NCBI GenBank assembly: GCA_965215145.1
Contig: OZ244038.1
Coordinates: 930,001 to 994,000 of the forward strand
DNA length: 64,000 bases
DNA from: G965215145 sp965215145
GTDB lineage: Bacteria; Bacteroidota; Rhodothermia; Rhodothermales; JANQRZ01
Reading direction: 5' to 3'
Part shown: positions 26,975 through 34,710 of the stretch, piece by piece
How the letters are laid out: every line of letters begins with the position of its first letter
Position numbering within the stretch: position 1 is the stretch's first letter
Translations under genes and position numbers: made by a program
Notes under the pieces: model-generated
The model's input: the letters and a program-made list of their open reading frames with translations, nothing else
Told to the model about the DNA's origin: nothing
Database searches by the model: none

Positions 26975-27084
26975 CGGAGGAGTCCGACCTCGTCGCCGAG
27001 CTCGGGCGCGCCGTCGAGGAGGCCGCGGCCCGGTCGATGGCCTAGCTCGCTCATCCCACCACGCCCTACAAACACATCCACGTC

Positions 27085-27360
27085 ATGCCCAACTTCGACT
27101 ACTACGCCGTTCACCGCGGCCGCAACCCCGGCGTCTACGCCACCTGGCCCGCCTGCAAGGAGCAGGTCGAGGGAATCGACGGCGCCGCTTGGCACGGCTT
27201 CCACGACCTCCAGGCCGCCCGCCGCTTCGCACGGACGGGGCGGTATTCCCCGGGCGACCTCGAGCGCACGGTCGAGATCCGCGTCGGCCACGAGGTCGCC
27301 CACCACGCGCTCACGCCCGAGGTCGAGCGTGCCCTCCGCGAGGGCGGCCTCCTCCCCTGA
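27085..27360 (+). CDS. Stand-alone viroplasmin/RNase H1 N-terminal domain protein
   Basis: A 91-residue protein whose first 50 residues are a caulimovirus viroplasmin-type domain: YYAVHRGRNPGVYATWPACK, then EQVEGIDGAAWHGFHDLQAA. In RNase H1 this domain binds the minor groove of RNA/DNA hybrids. The catalytic RNase H domain is absent; only a 40-residue charged tail follows. Beside a Rep gene it could handle hybrids during element replication, but this is inference. Confidence 0.8.
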   Translation: MPNFDYYAVHRGRNPGVYATWPACKEQVEGIDGAAWHGFHDLQAARRFARTGRYSPGDLERTVEIRVGHEVAHHALTPEVERALREGGLLP

Positions 27361-27367
27361 CCCCTCC

Positions 27368-27383
27368 GTGTACCGCGGTACAC
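27368..27383. promoter_or_regulatory. 16-bp perfect palindrome, operator candidate
   Basis: GTGTACCGCGGTACAC, 35 bp upstream of the DUF5131 fusion gene. A sister site, GTGCACCGCGGTTCAC, lies at 44321-44336 upstream of the DUF6166 gene at the other end of the island. A shared binding protein is likely. Confidence 0.55.
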
Positions 27384-27418
27384 ACCACACCGAACCCAAA
27401 CCACCAACACCCAGCGCC

Positions 27419-28789
27419 ATGAAGGACAAACTTAACCCGACCGAACAGAAGACGCTCAACCGCCACGAGCGCGCCATCCGCGCCGCGCGTAAGGCGTGGC
27501 TCGCCATCGGCCTCGCCCTCGCCGCCATCCTCGACGGCCGCCTCTACCGCGCCTCCCACCGCAGCTTCGAGGCCTACGCCGAGGACCGGTGGGAGCTCTC
27601 CCGCCGCCGGGCCTACCAGTTCGTCGACGGCGCCCGCGTCGCCGAGCGCCTCACGGCCGCCGGCCTCCCCGCCCCGGAGTGCGAGCGCCACGCCCGCCCC
27701 CTCACGAAGCTCGATGCGGCCGACGCCGAGCGCGTCTGGCGCGCCGTTCTCGCTCCCTCAGGAGACGTGGGGCAGGTGACGGCCGAGCGCGTGACGTACG
27801 CGGTCAAGGAAATCGAGGAGGGTCGCCGGTCCCAGGACACGGAGTCCGGCGGCCGCCTCTTCCTCTCCGCCGAGGCCGAGGCCGAGATCGCCGCCGCCCG
27901 CGAGGCCGCGACGACGGGCCGCCCCCGCGCGGCCGCCCCCCTCGTCGCCGTACCCCCACCGTCCTACGACGGGGCCCCGGACGGCTCCGGCCCTGTCCTC
28001 GTCCCGGCTCGCCACGTCGCGGGGGCGCTGGATCTCGAGACGATCCACGACCTCCGCGACGCCTTCGAGGCGCACTACCGCGCGGCCGGGAAGCGGGGGC
28101 CCACGCTGAACCCGACGAACGAGCACGTCGGGTGGACGCTGTGGACGCTGAACCCGACGACGGGCTGCACGTGGGACTGCCCGTTCTGCTACGCCCGCGA
28201 GATCGCGGAGCTCCGCTACCCCCAGGGGTTCGCCCCCACCGTCCACCCCGAGCGGCTCCTCGCCCCGGCGAACACCCGCATCCCCGAGGCGCTCCGGGAC
28301 GACCCCGCCGCGCGCCGGGTCTTCCTCGGCTCGCAGACGGACTGGATGGACCCCAGCTTCGGGGACGACGTGATCCAGGCTGAACTCGACATGTGCCGGG
28401 CGAACCCGGAGTGGGAGTTCCTGACGCTGACGAAGCAGCCCGCACGGCTGAAGGACTTCGAGTTCCCGCCGAACGTGTGGGTCGGGGTGACGGTGACGCG
28501 GCAGGGGCAGGTGCGGGCGATGGAGGAGGCCCTCGCCGAGGTCGAGGCCGCCGTGCGGTGGGTCTCGTTCGAGCCGCTCCACGGGTCCGTCGCGCTCTCG
28601 CGGCCGGAGCTCATCGACCTCTTCGTGATCGGGGCGGAGCGGAAGACGGCGCAGCGGAAGTCGGTGAAGGCGACGGAGGCAGCGTGGGTGGACGCGCTCC
28701 GGCTGCAGGCGCGGGCCGTGGGCGCGGCGGTGTGGGAGAAGGACAACCTCCGGGTCCACCTCCGGGAGATGCCCGAGCCGCGGCGGTGA
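27419..28789 (+). CDS. DUF5131 (phage Gp37/Gp68) radical-SAM-like protein with fused N-terminal phage domain
   Basis: A 456-residue protein. The N-terminal part, about 10-160, resembles phage/plasmid proteins with the pattern W-x-I-G-x-A-L-x-x-I-x-D-x-R-L-Y-R (KAWLAIGLALAAILDGRLYR; YAEDRWELSRRRAYQFVDGA). The C-terminal part, about 215-450, is DUF5131: NPTTGCTWDCPFCYAREIAE holds the CX3CX2C cluster Cys250-Cys254-Cys257, then FLGSQTDWMD, EFLTLTKQPARL, VWVGVTVTRQ, WVSFEPLHG. These enzymes resemble spore photoproduct lyase-type radical-SAM proteins; the reaction is unknown. ATG at 27419 lies downstream of a palindromic operator candidate. Confidence 0.82.
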   Translation: MKDKLNPTEQKTLNRHERAIRAARKAWLAIGLALAAILDGRLYRASHRSFEAYAEDRWELSRRRAYQFVDGARVAERLTAAGLPAPECERHARPLTKLDAADAERVWRAVLAPSGDVGQVTAERVTYAVKEIEEGRRSQDTESGGRLFLSAEAEAEIAAAREAATTGRPRAAAPLVAVPPPSYDGAPDGSGPVLVPARHVAGALDLETIHDLRDAFEAHYRAAGKRGPTLNPTNEHVGWTLWTLNPTTGCTWDCPFCYAREIAELRYPQGFAPTVHPERLLAPANTRIPEALRDDPAARRVFLGSQTDWMDPSFGDDVIQAELDMCRANPEWEFLTLTKQPARLKDFEFPPNVWVGVTVTRQGQVRAMEEALAEVEAAVRWVSFEPLHGSVALSRPELIDLFVIGAERKTAQRKSVKATEAAWVDALRLQARAVGAAVWEKDNLRVHLREMPEPRR

Positions 28790-29060
28790 GGGCACCCCGC
28801 CGGCCGGCCGGCGTCGGTGCACGGGGGGCGGGGCGCCGGGGGCGAAGGGAGCCCCGGCTCTCGCCTCCTCAGCGGCCCCAGGAGCCCCGATACAGCCTCC
28901 TCCGGGTCACACACACAAAGGGCAGCGGGCGGCGGCGGCCACAGGGCCGCTGAGGGCGCCGAGGTCGGAAGGCGAGGAGAGGCGAGGATCGCGCCGGTCG
29001 TCCTGATCGTCGCCCCTACCTGAGGCTGACGTACTGCAGGGGCGCGCCTCCTCAGCCCCC
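28790..29060. other. Gene-free GC-rich spacer
   Basis: No credible gene, repeat or RNA gene. It separates the DUF5131 gene from the nuclease remnant, and the frames are arginine/proline-rich shadows. Confidence 0.4.
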
Positions 29061-29420
29061 TCAGAGCTGCTTCCACGCCCACGCCGGCAGCGTGAGCGGG
29101 AGGGCGTCGTCCCCGTAGCACGGCCACTCGCCCGTCGCCTCGCACCGCGCGTACGTCCGCAGCGGCTCCTCGACCTGCCGCTACCCCGCCCGCAGCGCCT
29201 CGTCCTCCACGGCGTAGACGGCCACCCCGAACGGCGGCTCCTTCTCCGCCGCCACCACGAGGACCTCCCGCACCGCGAGCCCGAGGTGCTCCAGGGCGTG
29301 GGCGTAGAGGGCGAGCTGGCGGAAGTACCCGTAGTTCCACGCCGCGCGCTCGAAGGCGTCGGCCGAGGCGTCCCGGCTCGTCTTGAGGTCGACGAGGGCA
29401 CCGCGACCAGGTGCGATAGT
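29061..29420 (-). pseudogene. Remnant of a PD-(D/E)XK nuclease (phage RecE/DUF3799 type)
   Basis: The minus strand encodes VDLKTSRDASADAFERAAWN, then YGYFRQLALYAHALEHLGL, REVLVVAAEKEPPFGVAVYA, ending PAWAWKQL at a TGA at 29061. This is the C-terminal half of a phage-type PD-(D/E)XK exonuclease (D-L-K motif, GYxxQ motif). The 5' half, with the first catalytic residues, is missing; the frame meets stops just beyond 29425. An in-frame TAG at 29181-29183 interrupts it. It is therefore a dead fragment, not a Cas4. Confidence 0.75.
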
Positions 29421-29472
29421 AGCCGTCTATAGTCTCAGGGTCGGCGAGGGCGTCAGAGGCGGCTGTCTGTTG

Positions 29473-29488
29473 CGGACACGGATGTCCG
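29473..29488. promoter_or_regulatory. Inverted repeat upstream of the WYL gene
   Basis: CGGACACGGATGTCCG (6-bp arms, 4-bp centre) lies 34 bp before the ATG of the WYL regulator, inside the probable promoter of the cas operon. It could be the regulator's own operator. Confidence 0.5.
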
Positions 29489-29521
29489 GTATCGCTCGTC
29501 TACATCCGTAACCTCTGAGCT

Positions 29522-30505
29522 ATGACTGCGACCCGCCGCGCCCTTCTCGACCTCCTTGCTGCCCGCTCGGGACAGACACAGACCGAGTTGGCCAAGCGGG
29601 CCAGGGTGTCAACCCGCACGGCCCGCCGTCACCTCAGGGCGCTGGTGAAGGAGGGAACGGTCCTCGTCGAGGCCGACGGTCCGGCCTGCCGCTACCACCT
29701 CGCTCCCCACGCTTCACCCGCCGCTCCGCTCCCGCCCCTCACGGAGGGGGAGGCCGAGGCGCTCTCCGTCGCCGCCCTCGCCGCGAGGCCCCTGCTGGCG
29801 CCGACGCCGCTCGCACCGGCCCTCGACGCCGCAGCGGCCAGGCTCCGCCGGGCCTGGCTCGCCGACGTCTTCTCGTTTGAGCCCGAGGCGGAGGCTGCCC
29901 TCTGGAGCTTCGACGGCGCCGCGGGCGGGGAGACGCCCCCGGCCGCGGCCACCCTCTTCCGCGACCTCCTCCGTGCCGTCCGCGACCAGAACCCCATCAT
30001 CGCCGACTACTTCACGGCGAGCCGGGGCGTGCTCTCGCGGGGTCGGCGGCTCCACCCGCTCGGCTTCCTCGTCCGCAATGGGGCGTGGATCGTCGCTGCG
30101 TACGACCCGGCGAAGGGGAGGCCGCTCGACTTCGCCCTCGCGGGCTTCCGCGCCGTCACGCGGCTGGAGGACGAGCACGCGCCCCGCCCCGAGGGCTTCG
30201 ACCTTCACGCCTACGCCCGCGACCGCTTCGGCGCCCTCGCCGGTGACGCCGTTCACGAGGTCCGCCTCCTCGTTGAGGTGGAGGCCGTCCCGTACTTCGA
30301 GCGGAAGACGTACAACCCCACGCAGCAGATCGAGGAGCGGCGCTTGGACGGTCGGGCGGTAGTGTCGTTCGAGGTGGAGGGGCTGGAGTCCGTGGCGTCG
30401 TGGTGCCTCTCGTGGGGGCCGAAGCTGCGGGTGCTGGCGCCGACGGAGCTGGCCGCGCGCGTGGCGGAGGCGCACCGGGAGGCCGCGGCCCGCTACGCCA
30501 CCTAA
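29522..30505 (+). CDS. WYL-domain transcriptional regulator of the cas operon
   Basis: A 327-residue regulator. The N-terminal winged HTH, about 1-60, reads TQTELAKRARVSTRTARRHL, then RALVKEGTVL. A middle region follows, and a WYL domain lies at about 155-235 (LHPLGFLVRNGAWIVAAYDP, then KGRPLDFALAGFRAVTRLED). The C-terminal WCX-like region has VPYFERKTYNP and ASWCLSWGPKLRVLAP. WYL regulators bind nucleic acid ligands and often control CRISPR-Cas and other defence loci. It lies 19 bp before cas1 on the same strand, so it is probably the first gene of the cas transcript. Confidence 0.9.
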   Translation: MTATRRALLDLLAARSGQTQTELAKRARVSTRTARRHLRALVKEGTVLVEADGPACRYHLAPHASPAAPLPPLTEGEAEALSVAALAARPLLAPTPLAPALDAAAARLRRAWLADVFSFEPEAEAALWSFDGAAGGETPPAAATLFRDLLRAVRDQNPIIADYFTASRGVLSRGRRLHPLGFLVRNGAWIVAAYDPAKGRPLDFALAGFRAVTRLEDEHAPRPEGFDLHAYARDRFGALAGDAVHEVRLLVEVEAVPYFERKTYNPTQQIEERRLDGRAVVSFEVEGLESVASWCLSWGPKLRVLAPTELAARVAEAHREAAARYAT

Positions 30506-30524
30506 CTTCAGACGCCAACGCCCG

Positions 30525-31553
30525 ATGAAGCCGAACAAGCCGCCCGTGATGCCGCTCCGCAACCGGATCTCCGTGTTCGCAGTGGAGCGGGGGAACGTCG
30601 AGGTGGACGGGCAGGCCCTCGTCGTCACGGACGTCCGCGGCGTGCGGGCACAGCTCCCCGTTGGGGCCTCGGCCGTGCTGATGCTGGAGCCGGGCACGAC
30701 GATCACGCACGCCGCCGTCAAGCTCTGCGCCGAGAACCGGACGCTCATCATCTGGACGGGGGAGGCCGGCGTCCGCCTCTACAGCGCCGGGCAGGAGGGG
30801 GCGGCCCACTCGTATCGCCTCCTCCGGCAGGCCCGCCTCGCCCTCGACCCGAAGAGCCGGCTGGCCGTCGCCCGCGAGATGTACCGGGTGCGGTTCTACG
30901 AGGAGCCCCCGCAGAAGCGCTCCATCGAGCAGCTCCGCGGGATGGAGGGCGCCCGCGTCCGCGCCACCTACCGCCGCCTCGCCGAGGAGTACGGCGTCGT
31001 GTGGGAGGGGCGTAACTACGACCGCTCGGACTGGGGGAGCCAGGACCCCGTGAACCGGGCCCTCTCCGCGGCGAACGCCTGCCTCTACGGGGTCTGCCAC
31101 GCCGCCATCCTCATCGCGGGCTACAGCGCCGCGCTCGGGTTCATCCACACGGGCTACCCCCTCGCGTTCGTCCACGACCTCGCCGACCTCTACAAGATGG
31201 AGCTCGCCGCGCCGACGGCGTTCCGCCTCGCGGCTGAGGACGAGGGCAACCTCGGCATGCGCGTCCGCCACGCCCTCCGCGACGGGTTCCGCCGCGTCAA
31301 GCTCCTGGAGGGGCTCATCCCCGGCATCGAGTCGCTCCTCGACGCAGGGGAGGGCGGGGCCGGGATGCCGGAGGAGCTGGGCGGGTGCCGGGTCGAGACG
31401 GCCGCGCCCGAGGACGCGCCGTGGCAGCGGAAGCCGCGCCTCCCGGACGCCCGCGCCGTCGCCGCCGAGCTCCACGGCGACCGCCCGCCCACGCCGCCGC
31501 GCCCGAAGCCGCCCTCGCCCCTCGACGACGCCGACGACGGCCTGCCCTTCTGA
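30525..31553 (+). CDS. cas1: CRISPR-associated endonuclease Cas1, type I-E
   Basis: A 342-residue spacer-integration nuclease. The metal ligands fall at the same numbers as in Escherichia coli Cas1: Glu141 (GMEGARV), His208 (FIHTG), Asp218 and Asp221 (FVHDLADLYK). Residues after about 283 form an extra Pro/Arg-rich tail not found in the 305-residue E. coli protein, ending in an acidic DDADDGLPF. It works with Cas2 to insert spacers next to the leader. It is the first cas gene here, whereas in most I-E loci it follows cas6. Confidence 0.96.
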   Translation: MKPNKPPVMPLRNRISVFAVERGNVEVDGQALVVTDVRGVRAQLPVGASAVLMLEPGTTITHAAVKLCAENRTLIIWTGEAGVRLYSAGQEGAAHSYRLLRQARLALDPKSRLAVAREMYRVRFYEEPPQKRSIEQLRGMEGARVRATYRRLAEEYGVVWEGRNYDRSDWGSQDPVNRALSAANACLYGVCHAAILIAGYSAALGFIHTGYPLAFVHDLADLYKMELAAPTAFRLAAEDEGNLGMRVRHALRDGFRRVKLLEGLIPGIESLLDAGEGGAGMPEELGGCRVETAAPEDAPWQRKPRLPDARAVAAELHGDRPPTPPRPKPPSPLDDADDGLPF

Positions 31554-31556
31554 GCG

Positions 31557-31868
31557 ATGGTAGTCTACAGCCTCACGAACGCACCGCAGCGCACGCGCGG
31601 CCTCCTCTCGCGGTACTGCCTGGAGGTACGGGCCGGCCTCTTCGTCGGCCGCCTCGACAAGCGGATGCGGCTGAAGCTGTGGGCGGCCGTCGTCGAAGGC
31701 GCCGGCGCAAAGACGACGGCGGTGATGGCGTGGAGCCGCCCGACGGCGCAGGGCTACGCCTTCAAGAGCTTCGGCCCCGCCGCCTGCGCGCCCGTCCGCT
31801 ACGACGGCCTCTGGCTCGTCGCGGAGAAGACCACACCGAAGCAGCGCCCCGCCTCCGATGCCTCCTGA
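31557..31868 (+). CDS. cas2: CRISPR-associated Cas2, type I-E (E. coli subtype)
   Basis: A 103-residue ferredoxin-fold protein that bridges two Cas1 dimers in the integration complex. MVVYSLTNAPQRTRGLLSRY, then LEVRAGLFVGRLDKRMRLKL is the I-E-specific Cas2e N-terminus. It starts 3 bp after cas1, and its 3' end overlaps the cas3 start by 11 bp, so the three genes are translationally coupled. Confidence 0.95.
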   Translation: MVVYSLTNAPQRTRGLLSRYCLEVRAGLFVGRLDKRMRLKLWAAVVEGAGAKTTAVMAWSRPTAQGYAFKSFGPAACAPVRYDGLWLVAEKTTPKQRPASDAS

Positions 31869-34704
31869 GCACCTCCTCTACCGCCTCTGGGCTAAGACCA
31901 ACGACTACGAGCGCCAGCAGGCCGAGCGCCGCGGTGAACCCGTGCCCGAGTGGACGCGCCACCCGCTCCCGCTCCACCTCCTCGATGTTGGCCTCGTCGC
32001 CGAGGCGTGGCTGGAGGCGGACCCGCACCTCCTCGACCGCTTCTGCGCCCTCTGGCCCGCGGCCGACCGCGAGGCCATTCGCCGCGCCCTCGTCCTCACG
32101 GCCGCCGCGCACGACGTGGGGAAGGTGTACCCGGAGTTTCAGGTGAAGTCCGAGCCGGGATGGGCGCACGGCTACGGCGACGCCGGCCTCGTGCGAGTGG
32201 ACGGCGCCGGTTTCGACCACGGGGCGGGGACCGCGCGGATCTTCGGGGCGCTCTTCGGGGGCCGCTACGGCGCGGCAGAGGGCGTGGACCCGAATTGGGA
32301 GCCGCTCCTCCCGCTCATTCGCGTCGGAGCCGGCCACCACGGCACGCTCTACGCCGACCTCCCGCCGGACCCCGACACACTCGCCGCGCGCCGCCTCGCG
32401 CTCATCCTGGCGCTGCTGGACGAGCTCGCCCACCACTGCGGGCCGCCGCTGCCGCTGCCGCCGGACCCGCCCGCGGCCTTCCTCCTCCTCACCGCCGGCT
32501 TCGTCTCCGTCGCCGACTGGTTCGGCTCGAACACGGACTCCTTCCCGCCCGGCCCCGAGGTCACGAGCCGGACCGAAGCCGACGCCTACCTCGCCCACCA
32601 CCACGACGGCGAGACCGTGATAACGGCGCTCCGCAGCGCCGGCCTCCTCGCGGGGTTCGACGCGCCGGCCGGGTTCGCGGAGCTGCTGAGTCCGGAGGGT
32701 GAGCGGTGGGAGCCGCGCCCCGGCTTCCAGGCGGAGGCGTGCGCCGTCCCCTTCGGCGCCGAGGCCGGGCCGGAGATCGCCGTCATCGAGGCGCCGATGG
32801 GGCTGGGCAAGACGGAGATCGCCCTCTACCTCGCGGCGCAGGCGCTCGGCCGCGGCACGGCCTCGGGGCTCTACTTCGCCCTCCCGACGCAGGCGACCTC
32901 GAACGCCCTCTTCGAGCGGGTCGAGCGCTACGCCGAGCGCGTCAAGGGGGACGGCGACCTCGCCCTCGTCCTTGCCCACGGCGCCAAGCGCTACTTCAAG
33001 GAGTACCGCCGCCTCCGTGCCCAAACCGGCCGGACCGTCTTCGACCGCGCCCGTCGCGCTGAGCACGACGACCCGAATCCGCCCTCCGAGGTCGTCGCGC
33101 CGTCGTGGGTGCAGCCGTCGAAGCGGGCGCTGCTGGCTCCCGTCGGGCTCGGCACGATAGACCAGGCGCTGCTCGGGGCGATGGCCGTCAAGCACGGGTT
33201 CGTCCGGTTGTTCGGGCTGGCCCGGAAGGTCGTCGTCCTCGACGAGGTCCACGCCTACGACGCTTACATGGGCGTCCTGCTGGAGCACCTCCTCCGCTGG
33301 CTCGGCGCCCTCGGCGCGAAGGTCGTCCTTCTCTCAGCGACGCTCCCGAGCGGGCTCCGGCGGAAGCTCCTTGAGGCGTACGGCGTCGAGGACGTGCCCG
33401 AGGCCGATGGGTACCCGCAGCTCCTCCACGCGCCCCCGAGCGGCCCCGTCGCCGTCCTCACCGATCCAGCGCCGGAGAAGGCGGAGCAGAAGCCGGTGAC
33501 GGTCGAGCCCGTCGAGGCCGCTGGCGACGCGGAGGCGCGGACGGCGGCGGGCGTGACGTGGGTTCGGGAGAAGGTGGGGGAGGGCGGGTGCGTCGCCTGG
33601 ATTCGGAACACCGTCCGCGAGGCGCAGGCGGCCTACGAAGCCCTCCGCGCGGCCGGCGTCGAGGCCGACCTCCTCCACGCCCGGTTCACCCGGCACGACC
33701 GGAACCAGAAGGAGGAGGAGCTGCTGGAGCGCTTAGGCAAGCCCGCGCCGGAGAACCCGAAGCGCCCGGCCGCCCGCGTCGTCGTCGCCACGCAGGTGAT
33801 CGAGCAGAGCGTGGATGTGGACTTCGACGCGATGCTCTCGGACCTCGCCCCGGTGGACCTTCTCCTCCAGCGGGCCGGCCGCCTCTGGCGCCACGACCGC
33901 GGAGGCCGCCGCCACGGCCACACTAAACCCTTCCTCGGCGTGCTCATGCCCGACGCTGCCGGCCACGCCCGCCTCGACTTTGGCACGAGCGTCTACGTCT
34001 ACGACGCCGACACCCTCGCCCGCAGCGCCTGCCTCGTCCGCGAGCACCCGACGTGGACGCTGCCGGCCGCCTGCCGCACCCTCGTCGCCGACCTCTACGA
34101 CCGCGACGAGACGTACTGGACGCACGAGCGGATGGGCGTGGACGCCGACGCCCTCGCCCGCGCCCGCGAGCGCTTGGCCGAGCGAAGGCGGACGATGGAG
34201 AGCGTCGCCCGGCGAACGCTCCTCACCCCGCCCGACCAGATGCCCGTCACGCGGAAACCCCGCAATGACCGCAGCGACGCCGGCGAGTACGTCGCCCTCA
34301 CGACGCGCTACGGCGCCCACACCGCCGCCGCCGTCCTCTTCCGCCCGAGCCCGGCCGGGCCGGTGCCGCTCGGCCACGACGGTGGGCCGCTCGCGGTCCC
34401 CTCGGAGGACAACTACCGCGCCCGCCTCGACGTGGAGGAGGCCGTCGCCCTCGCCTCGGTGAGCTTCCCGTGGTACGGCGAGCGGCCTGCTGAGTCCGTC
34501 CCGCCGCCGGGGCTCGACGCCCTCCACGGCTGGTGGCGCGAGACGCACCCCTACGACGACCGCCTCTTCCTCCTCCTCGGTTCCGACGGTTCCTTCGAGC
34601 ACGAATGGGTAGAGGGGCGGTATGATTCCGAGACCGGCCTGACGGTCGCCCGCACCGCCGCCACGCCGCCTGCCCCCGAGCCCGTCCCCCTTGAGCACAT
34701 CTAG
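31858..34704 (+). CDS. cas3: CRISPR-associated helicase-nuclease Cas3, type I-E
   Basis: A 948-residue effector recruited by Cascade to degrade target DNA. The N-terminal HD nuclease has His85-Asp86 (AAAHDVGKVYPEFQ) and VGAGHHGTLYADL. The SF2 helicase has Walker A near 313-325 (APMGLGKTEIALYLA), DEVH box near 462 (VVLDEVHAYDAYM), motif III LLSATLPSG and motif VI region LLQRAGRLWRH. The C-terminal domain is complete. Length is normal for fused HD-helicase Cas3. No inactivating change is visible. Confidence 0.97.
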   Translation: MPPEHLLYRLWAKTNDYERQQAERRGEPVPEWTRHPLPLHLLDVGLVAEAWLEADPHLLDRFCALWPAADREAIRRALVLTAAAHDVGKVYPEFQVKSEPGWAHGYGDAGLVRVDGAGFDHGAGTARIFGALFGGRYGAAEGVDPNWEPLLPLIRVGAGHHGTLYADLPPDPDTLAARRLALILALLDELAHHCGPPLPLPPDPPAAFLLLTAGFVSVADWFGSNTDSFPPGPEVTSRTEADAYLAHHHDGETVITALRSAGLLAGFDAPAGFAELLSPEGERWEPRPGFQAEACAVPFGAEAGPEIAVIEAPMGLGKTEIALYLAAQALGRGTASGLYFALPTQATSNALFERVERYAERVKGDGDLALVLAHGAKRYFKEYRRLRAQTGRTVFDRARRAEHDDPNPPSEVVAPSWVQPSKRALLAPVGLGTIDQALLGAMAVKHGFVRLFGLARKVVVLDEVHAYDAYMGVLLEHLLRWLGALGAKVVLLSATLPSGLRRKLLEAYGVEDVPEADGYPQLLHAPPSGPVAVLTDPAPEKAEQKPVTVEPVEAAGDAEARTAAGVTWVREKVGEGGCVAWIRNTVREAQAAYEALRAAGVEADLLHARFTRHDRNQKEEELLERLGKPAPENPKRPAARVVVATQVIEQSVDVDFDAMLSDLAPVDLLLQRAGRLWRHDRGGRRHGHTKPFLGVLMPDAAGHARLDFGTSVYVYDADTLARSACLVREHPTWTLPAACRTLVADLYDRDETYWTHERMGVDADALARARERLAERRRTMESVARRTLLTPPDQMPVTRKPRNDRSDAGEYVALTTRYGAHTAAAVLFRPSPAGPVPLGHDGGPLAVPSEDNYRARLDVEEAVALASVSFPWYGERPAESVPPPGLDALHGWWRETHPYDDRLFLLLGSDGSFEHEWVEGRYDSETGLTVARTAATPPAPEPVPLEHI

Positions 34705-34710
34705 CCGCCG

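Noticed and set aside
26601..27422. Long plus-strand open frame overlapping rep and the viroplasmin gene
   Set aside because: Composition is Pro/Arg/Ser only, as expected for an off-frame reading of high-GC genes.
29061..29420. Cas4 beside the cas operon
   Set aside because: The PD-(D/E)XK fragment lacks Cas4 cysteines, is truncated and interrupted, and type I-E systems do not use Cas4; it matches phage RecE-type nucleases better.
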